Source: Acinetobacter dispersus (GTDB taxonomy: Bacteria; Pseudomonadota; Gammaproteobacteria; Pseudomonadales; Moraxellaceae). Taken from it: a stretch of DNA of 64,000 bases. This document shows positions 26,485-35,069 of this stretch, in pieces. The stretch lies in the NCBI RefSeq assembly GCF_009884975.1, contig NZ_CP041970.1, forward strand, positions 2,604,001-2,668,000. The letters are read 5' to 3'. The notes below the pieces were generated by a model, which saw only the letters and a list, made by a program, of their open reading frames with translations, had not been told where the DNA came from and ran no database searches. The stretch's first letter is position 1. Every line of letters begins with the position of its first letter. A program made the translations under genes and the position numbers.

Positions 26485-28326
26485 ATGAGCCAAACTACGC
26501 AGACCGATATTATTACCCTTGGTGATGTCGCAACTCGACTTCCTAACTTCATCACTAAAGTACCTCATATCCTCAATGGTCTTAAACAAGCATATTTGCG
26601 AACACCAACATCTCCTGCTGGTTTAGGTATTGCCTTTGAAAAAGCAGTCAAGCGTAACCCTCAAGGCATCGCACTGTTATTTGAAGATCAAAGCTATAGC
26701 TACCAAGCACTCAATGAATGGGCAAACCAAATTGCGCATTATTATTTATCGCTTGGTGCTAAAAAAGGCGATGTCATTGCAGTGATGGTTGAAAACCGTC
26801 CTGAACTTATTGCCTCTATCGTTGCATTGGCAAAAATTGGGGTGACAATTGCACTCGTCAATACCTCGCAAGTCGGTAAGGTACTCGCGCACAGTATTAA
26901 TCTGGTCAATCCAATTGCGGTGATTGCAGGTGAAGAAGTTCGCGCTGCGATTGATGAAGCACGTCAAGACTTAAAAGTTGCTCAAGATCGTTTCCACTGG
27001 TTTGCCGATCAAGAAACCCGTAAAAATGCAGGGACTGCACCACAAGGTTACGTGAACCTTGCCCAACAAATTGATCAATTCCCCAAATTCAATCCATCGA
27101 CCACGCGCACAGTGACAGGTAAAGATGGTTTGTTCTACATCTATACCTCAGGTACAACAGGCTTACCAAAAGCAGTAATTTTCACTCATAGTCGCTGGAC
27201 GCTAGCTTATGGCACCTATGGTCACATTCTGAATTTAGGTAAAGATGATGTGATGTACGTGACTCTCCCGCTTTACCATGCGACGGGTGTCGTCGTATGT
27301 TGGTGTGGTGTGATTGCTGGCAGTGCAACACTTGCTGTTCGTCGTAAATATTCAACCAGTGCCTTCTGGAAAGATGTACAGAAATTCAATGCCTCTGCAA
27401 TTGGTTATGTCGGTGAACTGTGTCGTTACCTGATTGATGCACCTGCAACAGAACAAGATCGTGCACACCGCGTCACCAAAATGATCGGTAACGGCATGCG
27501 TCCGAATATCTGGGGCAAGTTTAAAGAACGCTTTGGTGTCGAAGAAGTACTTGAACTTTATGCATCTAGCGAAGGTAACGTTGGTTTTAGCAACATCTTC
27601 AACTTTGACAACACCGTAGGCTTCTCTCCAACACCGTATGCAATCGTTGAATTCGACAAAGAGAAGAATGAATTAGTCCGCGATAAGAAAGGTCACTGTA
27701 AGAAAGTGAAAACAGGCGAAGTCGGTCTACTGATTGGTAAGATCACCAGCCGTTCACCATTCGATGGCTATACCGATCCTGAAAAGAACAAGTCTGTGAT
27801 TTTGAAAGATGTGTTTACCCAAGGTGACTCATACTTCAATACTGGAGACTTGGTCCGCGACATAGGTTTCCGCCATGCACAGTTTGTGGATCGTCTAGGT
27901 GATACTTTCCGTTGGAAAGGTGAAAACGTTTCTACAACAGAAGTTGAAAACATGGTCTGCGAATATGAAAAGATCGTAGAGGCTGTGGTATACGGCGTAG
28001 AAATTCCAAATACCAATGGTCGTGCAGGTATGGCAGCGATCACTCTGGTCGATGGTGCAGAACTCAATGAAGCGGATTTAAGCAACATGGTTAATGTGTT
28101 TAAAAAATGCTTACCGTCTTATGCCATTCCCGTTTTCTTACGTGTTCAAGAGAAAGTAGAAACAACTGGGACATTTAAATACCAGAAGAATAAACTGAAA
28201 GAAGACTCATTTAATCCGAGTAAAACTTCTGAACGTTTACTGGTTTTATTACCAGGTGCAAGCAGCTATAGTGATGTAAATGCTGAGATCTTTGATAATA
28301 TTCAAAGCTATCAATACCGTTTCTAG
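26485..28326 (+). CDS. Long-chain acyl-CoA synthetase, FATP-like
   Basis: The 613-residue enzyme activates fatty acids to acyl-CoA through an acyl-AMP intermediate. The AMP-binding loop FYIYTSGTTGLPKAVIFTHS (P-loop) is present, followed by LPLYHATGVVVCWCG, ELYASSEGNVGF, NTGDLVRDIGFRHAQFVDRLGD (read as two motifs) and WKGENVSTTEVE. The YASSEGN motif and overall layout match the bacterial fatty-acid-transport-protein-like group (FadD6 type), rather than classic FadD. It has its own region after the rne terminator, and a long hairpin follows it. Specificity for very long or branched acids cannot be read from sequence. Confidence 0.9.
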   Translation: MSQTTQTDIITLGDVATRLPNFITKVPHILNGLKQAYLRTPTSPAGLGIAFEKAVKRNPQGIALLFEDQSYSYQALNEWANQIAHYYLSLGAKKGDVIAVMVENRPELIASIVALAKIGVTIALVNTSQVGKVLAHSINLVNPIAVIAGEEVRAAIDEARQDLKVAQDRFHWFADQETRKNAGTAPQGYVNLAQQIDQFPKFNPSTTRTVTGKDGLFYIYTSGTTGLPKAVIFTHSRWTLAYGTYGHILNLGKDDVMYVTLPLYHATGVVVCWCGVIAGSATLAVRRKYSTSAFWKDVQKFNASAIGYVGELCRYLIDAPATEQDRAHRVTKMIGNGMRPNIWGKFKERFGVEEVLELYASSEGNVGFSNIFNFDNTVGFSPTPYAIVEFDKEKNELVRDKKGHCKKVKTGEVGLLIGKITSRSPFDGYTDPEKNKSVILKDVFTQGDSYFNTGDLVRDIGFRHAQFVDRLGDTFRWKGENVSTTEVENMVCEYEKIVEAVVYGVEIPNTNGRAGMAAITLVDGAELNEADLSNMVNVFKKCLPSYAIPVFLRVQEKVETTGTFKYQKNKLKEDSFNPSKTSERLLVLLPGASSYSDVNAEIFDNIQSYQYRF

Positions 28327-28336
28327 TTTATTTTTT

Positions 28337-28409
28337 AGCTAAATAAGAGGAAATCGTGCTTTTTATAAACAATCATGCACATGTTTTTGAATTTCCTCTT
28401 GTGTTAGCT
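28337..28409. repeat. Long imperfect hairpin between acyl-CoA synthetase and tRNA-Lys
   Basis: AGCTAA...AGAGGAAAT (28337-28354) pairs with ATTTCCTCT...TTAGCT (28391-28409) with a small internal mismatch, and the loop contains a second pair GTGC/GCAC. No T-run follows directly. It may act as a terminator/3'-end stabiliser for the synthetase mRNA. The tRNA promoter overlaps its right arm. Confidence 0.5.
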
Positions 28410-28426
28410 GAATAAGTTGCTAGAAT
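28399..28426 (+). promoter_or_regulatory. Candidate promoter of the tRNA-Lys pair
   Basis: TTGTGT and TAGAAT are separated by 16 bp, followed by a GC-containing discriminator (ACGCAAC), about 75 bp before the first tRNA. Confidence 0.45.
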
Positions 28427-28499
28427 ACGCAACATCAAAACGAAGACGCATTTAGAACAAATTAGTTTTTCTTGCGAAGCTTGTTGAAATACTTGCTTA

Positions 28500-28575
28500 G
28501 GGTCGTTAGCTCAGCTGGTAGAGCAGCGGACTTTTAATCCGTTGGTCCCGCGTTCGAATCGCGGACGACCCACCA
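28500..28575 (+). tRNA. tRNA-Lys (anticodon UUU), copy 1
   Basis: 76 nt with encoded CCA. Acceptor GGGTCGT pairs with ACGACCC, D-arm GCTCAGCTGGTAGAGC, anticodon arm CGGAC-TTTTAAT-CCG with anticodon TTT, T-arm with GTTCGAATC. Lys tRNA decodes AAA and AAG. Confidence 0.97.
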
Positions 28576-28695
28576 TCTAATGTTTTGAGAGTTTGTAAAA
28601 TGTATTTTACAAACGCCTGTAAGAGGTTAAGCTACGGAAAATCATAGATTTTCTCTTGCGCTCAGGTAAAACGCTGTTTTACTTATCCTCGCTCA
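28576..28695 (+). repeat. Spacer with three perfect hairpins between the tRNA-Lys genes
   Basis: The 120-nt spacer holds GTTTGTAAAAT/ATTTTACAAAC (28591-28614), GAAAATC-ATA-GATTTTC (28637-28653) and GTAAAAC-GCT-GTTTTAC (28666-28682). They are unrelated in sequence, so they are not a repeat array. They would lie in the common precursor transcript and may guide processing. Confidence 0.55.
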
Positions 28696-28771
28696 GGGTC
28701 GTTAGCTCAGCTGGTAGAGCAGCGGACTTTTAATCCGTTGGTCCCGCGTTCGAATCGCGGACGACCCACCA
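28696..28771 (+). tRNA. tRNA-Lys (anticodon UUU), copy 2
   Basis: Identical over all 76 nt to the copy starting at 28500, including the encoded CCA. Followed directly by a terminator, so the two copies form one transcription unit. Confidence 0.97.
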
Positions 28772-28776
28772 AATTC

Positions 28777-28808
28777 TAAAAAGCCTCATCATTGATGAGG
28801 CTTTTTTA
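28777..28808 (+). terminator. Terminator after the tRNA-Lys pair
   Basis: AAGCCTCATC and GATGAGGCTT form a 10-bp stem around ATT, then six T. Flanked by A-residues upstream, so it may also work for hemW on the minus strand. Confidence 0.9.
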
Positions 28809-28893
28809 TTGTCTACTCAATTTCTTTCTAAAAGATGACAACAGAACTGGTTTCACTCTAAGCATCCTTGCTTAAAGTCATCATGTGCTTAAA

Positions 28894-30048
28894 TTATAAA
28901 AATGCTTCTAATACTGAATTTAAGAAAATATGTCCCTGCTCTGTACAAGCAATTCGCTGGCTATCCGCAATCAATAATTTTTTCTCGCGCAACCGCACTA
29001 GCTTTGGATTTAACTCATCCAGTTCAAGCCCAGTACGTTGAGCATAAAATGCTGCTGCAACACCTTCGTTTAAACGCAAAGCATTCATCATAAATTCAAA
29101 AGGTAATTCCTCAGCTTCGATACGCTTCATTTGCACATGCTCTGCAGGAACTTTAGCTAAATAATCTTTCGGCAACCGTGTTTTTTGAAAACGATAGACA
29201 CCGTCCGGACGTGTCACCTTGCCATGTGCACCTGCGCCAATCGCCAGATAATCACCAAATTGCCAATAATTTAAATTATGCGCAGATGGCTTTTCCTTAC
29301 GCCATGCTGAAACTTCATAATTCACATAACCATTAGCTTTTAAATACGCCTCACCCTGTTCTTGAATATGTTCTAAAACCTCATCTTGTGGCAATACAGG
29401 CTGAGTGCGGAAGAAAACCGTGTTTGGCTCAATGGTCAGTTGATACCAGCTAATATGCGTTGCACCATGCTCTACAGCCAATTTAAGATCCGTTAAGGCT
29501 TGTTCTTCTGTTTGTTGGGGTAAACCATGCATAAGATCAACATTAACACGCTCAAAGCCTGCTTGACGCGCCTGCTGAATCGCATCCAGTGCATTATTGG
29601 CTGAATGAATTCGACCAAGTCGCTGTAAATGTTCTGGATCAAAACTTTGTACGCCCAGTGATAAACGATTAATCCCCACCGCCAGATAATCGGCAAATGG
29701 ATCATGCTCAACCGTACCTGGATTAGCTTCCAGTGTAATTTCACAGTCATCTTCAAAGTCTAAATGCGCTTTGAGTTGATCGAACAACCATTGATAACCT
29801 TGTGCAGAAATCAGTGACGGCGTACCACCACCAATAAATACACTGTGGATAGACCGCCCTTGCGCCATTTCAACCTGAGTCTCAAAGTCAGCCACCAATG
29901 CTTCAAGATATTGCTGTTCCAAGTCCATCGACAATTGCCCATCAGGAACAGCATGCGAATTAAAGTCACAATAAGGACATTTACGTACACACCAAGGCAT
30001 ATGAATATACAAAGACAGTGGAATATTTACTGGATTTAACAGACTCAA
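28894..30048 (-). CDS. hemW: Radical SAM haem chaperone HemW
   Basis: HemW (formerly called an HemN-like coproporphyrinogen oxidase) binds haem and delivers it to respiratory enzymes. The 384-residue protein has CxxxCxxC at residues 20-27 (C-V-R-K-C-P-Y-C), which binds the [4Fe-4S] cluster, followed by DFNSHAVP. The HemW-typical residues replace those needed for coproporphyrinogen oxidation. The frame begins with TTG: no ATG or GTG precedes the cluster motif in a fitting place, and GAG lies about 9 bases upstream, so TTG is the likely start. It is divergent from the YdcZ-type transporter gene. Confidence 0.92.
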   Translation of the reverse strand: MSLLNPVNIPLSLYIHMPWCVRKCPYCDFNSHAVPDGQLSMDLEQQYLEALVADFETQVEMAQGRSIHSVFIGGGTPSLISAQGYQWLFDQLKAHLDFEDDCEITLEANPGTVEHDPFADYLAVGINRLSLGVQSFDPEHLQRLGRIHSANNALDAIQQARQAGFERVNVDLMHGLPQQTEEQALTDLKLAVEHGATHISWYQLTIEPNTVFFRTQPVLPQDEVLEHIQEQGEAYLKANGYVNYEVSAWRKEKPSAHNLNYWQFGDYLAIGAGAHGKVTRPDGVYRFQKTRLPKDYLAKVPAEHVQMKRIEAEELPFEFMMNALRLNEGVAAAFYAQRTGLELDELNPKLVRLREKKLLIADSQRIACTEQGHIFLNSVLEAFL

Positions 30049-30187
30049 GATACAAGCTCAACAACAGAACCTGATTATTTTAACATGACTCGACTCGGCA
30101 CGGTTGCCGCTTCGACGATACACACGGCTTATCATCCCCTATGTATTCAGTTAGACTGAGAACATAAAGAACAATTAGACCGATAAT

Positions 30188-30649
30188 ATGATGAAAATTT
30201 CCAGCCAATTGCTATTTATCCTTCCCCTTGCTTTAGGAATCGGGATTGCAATGGCCTTTCAAACGGCAATCAATGCACAGCTCCGAGAGTATCTCAACTC
30301 ACCACTGCAAGCCGCCTTACTTTCCTTTTTGATTGGGACGATTATTCTAGCCCTATTAGTTTATTTCCAAGGTGCAGACAGACCCAGTTTAAGTGAACTT
30401 TCACAAATTCCATGGTTTCTTTGGTTAGGCGGCTGCCTTGGGGTTTATGCAATCAGTATGAGCATTTATACTGCACCTAAACTCGGATTTTTAACTTTTT
30501 CAGGTTTAGTGATTTTTGGACAATTGGTAATTTCCATGTTGATTGATCACTTTGGCTGGTTAGGTACAGACAAAACACCAATTAACTGGCAACGCCTACT
30601 GGGCAGTATTGTAATTTTTATTGGTGTGTTATTAACACTACAACGCTAA
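30188..30649 (+). CDS. YdcZ-type (DUF606) DMT-superfamily membrane protein
   Basis: The 153-residue protein has five hydrophobic segments and the family pattern IGIAMAFQTAINAQLREYL at the N-terminus, then SFLIGTIILALLVY and WFLWLGGCLGVYAISMS. Such half-size DMT proteins usually work as dimers, exporting small molecules. Substrate unknown. abeM starts 31 bp downstream in the same direction, so the two are probably one operon. Confidence 0.82.
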   Translation: MMKISSQLLFILPLALGIGIAMAFQTAINAQLREYLNSPLQAALLSFLIGTIILALLVYFQGADRPSLSELSQIPWFLWLGGCLGVYAISMSIYTAPKLGFLTFSGLVIFGQLVISMLIDHFGWLGTDKTPINWQRLLGSIVIFIGVLLTLQR

Positions 30650-30680
30650 TTCTCCCCCCATTTTAATAAGAGTATTTTTT

Positions 30681-32042
30681 GTGTCCCATGCCACAACCAA
30701 GCGATTTGAACTCAAACAGCTATTTCATTTGATGTTTCCAATTCTAATTACACAATTTGCCCAAGCTGGATTAGGTTTAATCGATACCATTATGGCAGGG
30801 CATCTTTCTGCTACGGATCTGGCAGCGATCGCAGTCGGTGTTGGTTTGTGGATTCCCATCATGCTGCTCTTTGCAGGAATCATGTTGGCAACAACACCTT
30901 TGGTTGCTGAGGCGCGTGGTGCAAGAACACCCGAAAAAATTCCAACCATTGCCCGACAGTCTCTATGGGTCGCTGTCATTCTCGGTATCGTAGCGATGCT
31001 AATTCTGCAATGTATGCCAATGTTCCTGCCCCTGTTTGGTGTGCCTGAAAGCTTAATACCGAAAGCAAGCCTGTTCTTACATGCGATTGGTTTTGGTATG
31101 CCTGCAGTCATGATGTATGCAGCACTGCGTAGTTATTCCGAAGCGTTGGGACATCCACGCCCTGTCACAGCCATTAGCTTGATTGCCTTATTGGTACTGA
31201 TTCCGCTGAACTTTATCTTTATGTATGGCTTTGGACCAATTCCTGCACTAGGCAGCGCAGGTTGTGGTTTTGCAACGGCGATCTTGCAATGGCTCATGTT
31301 TATCACTTTAGCCATTTATATTTCCAAAGCAAAAGCCTATAAACAGGCGCCTATCTTCACCAAATGGGAAAGAATTGATCCAGTTTGGATTAAACGCATT
31401 TTAAAATTGGGTTTACCCATTGGACTTGCTGTATTTTTTGAAGTCAGTATTTTCAGTACCGGTGCAATTGTACTTGGCCCACTTGGTGAAAATGCGATTG
31501 CAGCTCACCAGATTGCAATTTCAGTCACTTCTCAGCTGTTTATGATCCCACTGTCCTTAGCGATTGCATTGACGATTCGTGTTGGCATGTATTATGGCGA
31601 ACAAAACTGGCATGCAATGCGTCAAGTACAAATTGTGGGATTGATTACGGCCACGATCTTTGCAGCCTTGACCATGACATTGATTGCGCTTGCGCGTCCC
31701 TATATCGTGGCGATCTATACTACTGATATTAATGTCATTCCTGTTGCGATGTACTTACTCTGGTTCGCGATGGCCTATCAGTTGATGGACGCATGGCAAG
31801 TCAGTGCCGCAGGTTGTTTACGTGGTATGCAGGATACTCAGGCTCCTATGTGGATCACCTTGATGGCGTATTGGGTCATAGCATTCCCGATTGGTTTATA
31901 CCTTGCTCGCTATACGGTTTGGGGTGCTGCTGGTGTCTGGCTCGGCCTGATTATTGGTTTAAGTATTGCCTGTGTTTTACTGATTGGTCGTTTATATTTT
32001 AACAATAAGCGTTTGATGCAAATGGCTAGCCCAAAGCTATAA
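30681..32042 (+). CDS. abeM: MATE-family multidrug efflux pump AbeM
   Basis: AbeM exports cationic drugs and dyes such as fluoroquinolones in exchange for protons. The 453-residue protein has 12 hydrophobic segments and the start MSHATTKRFELKQLFHLM, GLIDTIMAGHLSATDLAAIAVG, MYAALRSYSEALGHPRP and AAGCLRGMQDTQAPMWITLM (each as separate stretches). I recognise these as close to the A. baumannii AbeM sequence. The start is GTG at 30681 with AAGAG upstream; it aligns with the AbeM start, so it is preferred. It follows the YdcZ-type gene. A 5-6-bp-arm hairpin lies just after the stop (32066-32102). Confidence 0.93.
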   Translation: MSHATTKRFELKQLFHLMFPILITQFAQAGLGLIDTIMAGHLSATDLAAIAVGVGLWIPIMLLFAGIMLATTPLVAEARGARTPEKIPTIARQSLWVAVILGIVAMLILQCMPMFLPLFGVPESLIPKASLFLHAIGFGMPAVMMYAALRSYSEALGHPRPVTAISLIALLVLIPLNFIFMYGFGPIPALGSAGCGFATAILQWLMFITLAIYISKAKAYKQAPIFTKWERIDPVWIKRILKLGLPIGLAVFFEVSIFSTGAIVLGPLGENAIAAHQIAISVTSQLFMIPLSLAIALTIRVGMYYGEQNWHAMRQVQIVGLITATIFAALTMTLIALARPYIVAIYTTDINVIPVAMYLLWFAMAYQLMDAWQVSAAGCLRGMQDTQAPMWITLMAYWVIAFPIGLYLARYTVWGAAGVWLGLIIGLSIACVLLIGRLYFNNKRLMQMASPKL

Positions 32043-32065
32043 ACATGACCTTGTGTTAAAACCAA

Positions 32066-32102
32066 GCCTACAGAGGTGGCATGGATACTGCCTCTGTTAG
32101 GC
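32066..32102. repeat. Hairpin after abeM without T-run
   Basis: GCCTACAGAGG (32066-32076) pairs with CCTCTGTTAGGC (32091-32102) with one bulged T, loop of 14 nt. The downstream sequence has no run of T, so it is a hairpin or 3'-end structure and not a clear intrinsic terminator. The rest of 32043-32321 holds no gene. Confidence 0.45.
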
Positions 32103-32321
32103 CTCCAATACTGTCCATTTTGATCGTTAAAAATTAAAGTAAAGTCCGATACATCCTACATTCGACGGTCCTGATCAAAATTAAGTTATACAAATTTTTA
32201 TTCTTTAATTCGGCCTCATTTCATACTTACATCACTTAACATTTTGTTATAGGCAATTTAAGTTTTGTCGCCTATGATCAAGATATCACTTTGAAACTAG
32301 ATCGACCGAGGTCAAGCGCAT

Positions 32322-33614
32322 ATGGCAAAGCATGCAAGCTCTCCCAGTAGACGTTTTTTAAAACTGGCTGGCATGACCGCAAGTATTGCCAGTAAAAGTG
32401 TTGCCAATTCCATTCGAAATCTCACGGCAGACGAAGAACAAAAAAACGCTGCACGTAGCAAACTGTTTCAAGACATTGGTTTACAGATTGCAGATACATT
32501 GGGAGAAATGAAAGGCGCAGTAATGAAAGTTGGGCAAATCGCCTCACAATATAAAGATATTTTCCCACCAGAAGTGGCAAAGGCTATAGCCAAACTACAA
32601 CGTCAAGCCCCTGCCATGCCCTTTTCTGCCATTCAGCAACAAGTTGAAAAAGAGTTGGGCAAACCTTTAAACCAGATTTTTAGCTCTTTTGAAGTAGAAC
32701 CTTTTGCTGCTGCCTCAATTGGACAAGTACACCGTGCAGTACTACCAGACGGTCAAGCTGTGGTGGTGAAAGTGCAATATCCTGGGGTGGATCAAGCCTG
32801 TGAAAGTGATTTAAAACAAGTCCGTCTCGCTTTACGCTTAATGGGCGTGTTAAAGATTGATAAGAAGCTGCAAGATCAACTGTTTCAGGAAATTCAAGAC
32901 AGCCTTTCTGCGGAACTGAATTATGAAATTGAAGCACAAAACCTAGAAGTCTTTAAAACCTTCCATGAAAAGCTCGATGATCAAATCATTATCCCAACTG
33001 TATATAAAGATTATTCTTCTCGTCGTGTACTCACGCTTAGTCTTGAACAAGGTGAATCCATCGAAACGGCAAGTACATGGTCGGTTGAAACACGTAATCA
33101 AATTGGTCGTCGTCTGATTCGTGCTTTAGGACAGGAAATGTTTTTCTTAAAGCGTTTCCATTGTGACCCGCATCCAGGCAACTTTGCTTTCCGTGCAGAT
33201 GGCAGCGTGATTATTTATGATTACGGCAGCGTAAAAACCCTTTCACCTGAAATCATTCAGCATTTCAAAGCACTGGTGAATGCTGCTCGCCAAGAAGATA
33301 TTGCTCAGGTTGAAGATCTGCTGGTGGAATTACATTCGATTGCTGAAAAGCAGAAATTCCCAAGTGAGTTATATACACAATGGATTGAAATCCTGTTGCG
33401 TCCTCTAAGCACACATTATGATTTTGCCGAAAACTCATCACATCACGATGGTATACGTCTGGTCAAACAATCATTGAAATACTGGGATGTGTTTAAACCC
33501 TCTCCAGATACCCTCATGGTTAATCGAACTATTTCAGGACATTATTGGAATCTCATTCACCTCAAAGTGCATGACAATCTCAATGATTTGTTTGAAGAAT
33601 TAGTTCCAAACTAG
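32322..33614 (+). CDS. AarF/ABC1/UbiB-family atypical kinase
   Basis: The 430-residue protein has the family signature KVGQ in AVMKVGQIASQYKD, the Ala-rich loop FAAASIGQVHRA that replaces the usual Gly-rich loop, the ATP-site Lys in VVKVQYPGV, and the catalytic and metal loops FHCDPHPGNFAF and IIYDYGS. ABC1/UbiB proteins bind ATP and support ubiquinone synthesis or lipid homeostasis. No C-terminal transmembrane hairpin typical of UbiB is visible, and no ubi genes are adjacent, so I leave the symbol empty. A perfect terminator follows. Confidence 0.88.
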   Translation: MAKHASSPSRRFLKLAGMTASIASKSVANSIRNLTADEEQKNAARSKLFQDIGLQIADTLGEMKGAVMKVGQIASQYKDIFPPEVAKAIAKLQRQAPAMPFSAIQQQVEKELGKPLNQIFSSFEVEPFAAASIGQVHRAVLPDGQAVVVKVQYPGVDQACESDLKQVRLALRLMGVLKIDKKLQDQLFQEIQDSLSAELNYEIEAQNLEVFKTFHEKLDDQIIIPTVYKDYSSRRVLTLSLEQGESIETASTWSVETRNQIGRRLIRALGQEMFFLKRFHCDPHPGNFAFRADGSVIIYDYGSVKTLSPEIIQHFKALVNAARQEDIAQVEDLLVELHSIAEKQKFPSELYTQWIEILLRPLSTHYDFAENSSHHDGIRLVKQSLKYWDVFKPSPDTLMVNRTISGHYWNLIHLKVHDNLNDLFEELVPN

Positions 33615-33621
33615 TCCATAT

Positions 33622-33652
33622 AAAAATGCCAATCATCTGATTGGCATTTTTA
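33622..33652. terminator. Terminator after the ABC1-family gene
   Basis: AAAAATGCCAATCA and TGATTGGCATTTTT are exact inverse copies with a 2-nt centre, followed by T-rich sequence. Confidence 0.9.
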
Positions 33653-33827
33653 TGAACTCATTTATTTTAGCCCATCAATTTTCGTTATTTTTTCCCCATA
33701 CTCGATAAAGTATGAGGCAATTGAACCAATACAATCACATGATCAAAGCTAGGTTTTTCGGTACTTGCCGATCAGCTATTTAAAAATAAGTGCCAACAAA
33801 ACTTGAAATGAAGAAGATTGACTTCAC

Positions 33828-33850
33828 ATATTGTTATGTTATAACATTTC
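33828..33850. promoter_or_regulatory. Zur box
   Basis: TGTTAT-GTT-ATAACA is a perfect palindrome with 3-bp centre, and the right side reads ATAACATTTC as in the gammaproteobacterial Zur consensus (GAAATGTTATANTATAACATTTC); by eye 18 of 22 fixed positions match. It lies 25 bp before the rpmE2 start. Zur with zinc would repress from here. Confidence 0.75.
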
Positions 33851-33874
33851 CACAAATAATAGGAGTCATTCAAA

Positions 33875-34129
33875 ATGCGTAAAGGTATTCATCCAACCTA
33901 TCAACAAGTGCTGTTTCACGATACCAATGCGGATACTTATTTCTTAATTGGTAGTACCCTGCAAAGCAAACAAACTCGTGAATATCAAGGTAAAGTTTAT
34001 CCATACGTGACCCTTGATATTTCAAGTGCATCACATCCGTTTTATACAGGTGAAGTACGTCAGGCAAGTAATGAAGGACGTGTCGCAAGCTTTAACAAAC
34101 GCTTTGCACGTTTCAATCGCAATAGTTAA
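33875..34129 (+). CDS. rpmE2: 50S ribosomal protein L31 type B (zinc-independent)
   Basis: The 84-residue protein begins [20 protein letters not shown] and contains SHPFYTGEV and [13 protein letters not shown], the L31 signatures. It contains no cysteine, so the zinc-binding Cys motif of type A L31 is absent. Type B L31 replaces the zinc form on the ribosome under zinc starvation and frees zinc. The Zur box just upstream fits that role. AGGAG sits ten bases before the ATG. It is monocistronic with a strong terminator. Confidence 0.96.
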   Translation: MRKGIHPTYQQVLFHDTNADTYFLIGSTLQSKQTREYQGKVYPYVTLDISSASHPFYTGEVRQASNEGRVASFNKRFARFNRNS

Positions 34130-34166
34130 TCTTCTGTTAAGTTTCACATATTAAGCTGTAAACATT

Positions 34167-34209
34167 AGAAGTCTAAGGCTATCTCTCCTCCACTTAGACT
34201 TCTTTTTTT
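34167..34209 (+). terminator. Terminator after rpmE2
   Basis: AGAAGTCTAAG (34167-34177) and CTTAGACTTCT (34193-34203) pair perfectly, then a T-run. Confidence 0.88.
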
Positions 34210-34227
34210 ATACCTAACGTTTACCCT

Positions 34228-34557
34228 CTAAGAATCCGTCGTTGCTTGTCCAACTACACCAAACTCAATTGGTGTTTTGACATAGAACAAAGAAACTTCT
34301 TTATCATTCAAATAATTCATTAATTCGACTGCCTGCTCATTTGTTACTGCGAACTGGATCTGTACAGGTCGATCAGCCAACTCAAAGAAACTGGCAGAAT
34401 GAAACAAACCATGATGATCAACGCCTTCCAGTCCAGCGAGCACCGTCGCGCCACGTAAATTCATTTGTTTTGCGACAGACAATAACCATTCGCTGATCGG
34501 TTGTCCCTGATAGTTACGATTCTGGGCGGTATAAAAAGTAATTAAAAATCCATTCAT
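34228..34557 (-). CDS. DUF190 family protein linked to CrcB
   Basis: The 109-residue protein has the ferredoxin-like DUF190 pattern: LITFYTAQNRNYQGQPISEWL, then RGATVLAGLEGVDHHGLFHSASFFELADRPV in pieces, and QIQFAVTNEQ. DUF190 proteins are PII-like and often sit beside crcB, as here: 16 bp downstream of it in the same operon under the fluoride riboswitch. A regulatory or accessory role in fluoride export is inferred; the molecular function is unproven. Confidence 0.85.
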   Translation of the reverse strand: MNGFLITFYTAQNRNYQGQPISEWLLSVAKQMNLRGATVLAGLEGVDHHGLFHSASFFELADRPVQIQFAVTNEQAVELMNYLNDKEVSLFYVKTPIEFGVVGQATTDS

Positions 34558-34573
34558 TATCGTTGCTCCTCAA

Positions 34574-34954
34574 CTATGCAGCACTCAGCCATTGATGCAA
34601 ACTCATGCCTAAAATCGTAAATAGCAACGACCCAAGTACATGAATCAGAATCGCTGCACAGGCATAACCCAACTTACCACTTTGCAATAACGCAAGAATC
34701 TCGGCAGAAAAGGTCGAAAAGGTGGTTAATGCACCACAAAAGCCTGTGATTACAAACAGCTTGTAATTAGGACTCAATGAGCTTTGAGAAAAATAGGAAA
34801 TTGCAAAACCAATAATAAAGCCACCAACAAAATTGACTGTGACCGTACCCAAAGGAATCGTTGGAAAGATCGGATTCAGTTTTAGCCCCAAAAACCAACG
34901 CAGCCATGCGCCGAGTACCGAGCCTAAAGCGATTGAAAGTAATGGATAGTACAT
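34574..34954 (-). CDS. crcB: Fluoride channel Fluc
   Basis: CrcB/Fluc forms a dual-topology dimer that lets fluoride leave the cell. The 126-residue protein has four hydrophobic segments, GSVLGAWLRWFLGLKLN (N-terminal), GTVTVNFVGGFIIGF and GFCGALTTFSTFSAE, with the conserved Asn of the pore and the TTFSTF break where central Na+ binds. Its leader carries a fluoride riboswitch. The gene leads an operon with DUF190. Confidence 0.96.
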   Translation of the reverse strand: MYYPLLSIALGSVLGAWLRWFLGLKLNPIFPTIPLGTVTVNFVGGFIIGFAISYFSQSSLSPNYKLFVITGFCGALTTFSTFSAEILALLQSGKLGYACAAILIHVLGSLLFTILGMSLHQWLSAA

Positions 34955-35069
34955 GACTTACTCCAAAGACAATGTTGGAGTGAAAGAATAGGGTGACATG
35001 GATTTATAGCTATTGTTTTGAAGAATTTTCATTGGCGAACTCCAAAAATGGGAACAGAGCACGCACGAA

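Noticed and set aside
28576..28695. CRISPR-like array between the tRNA genes
   Set aside because: The three hairpins have different sequences and spacings; there is no direct repeat unit.
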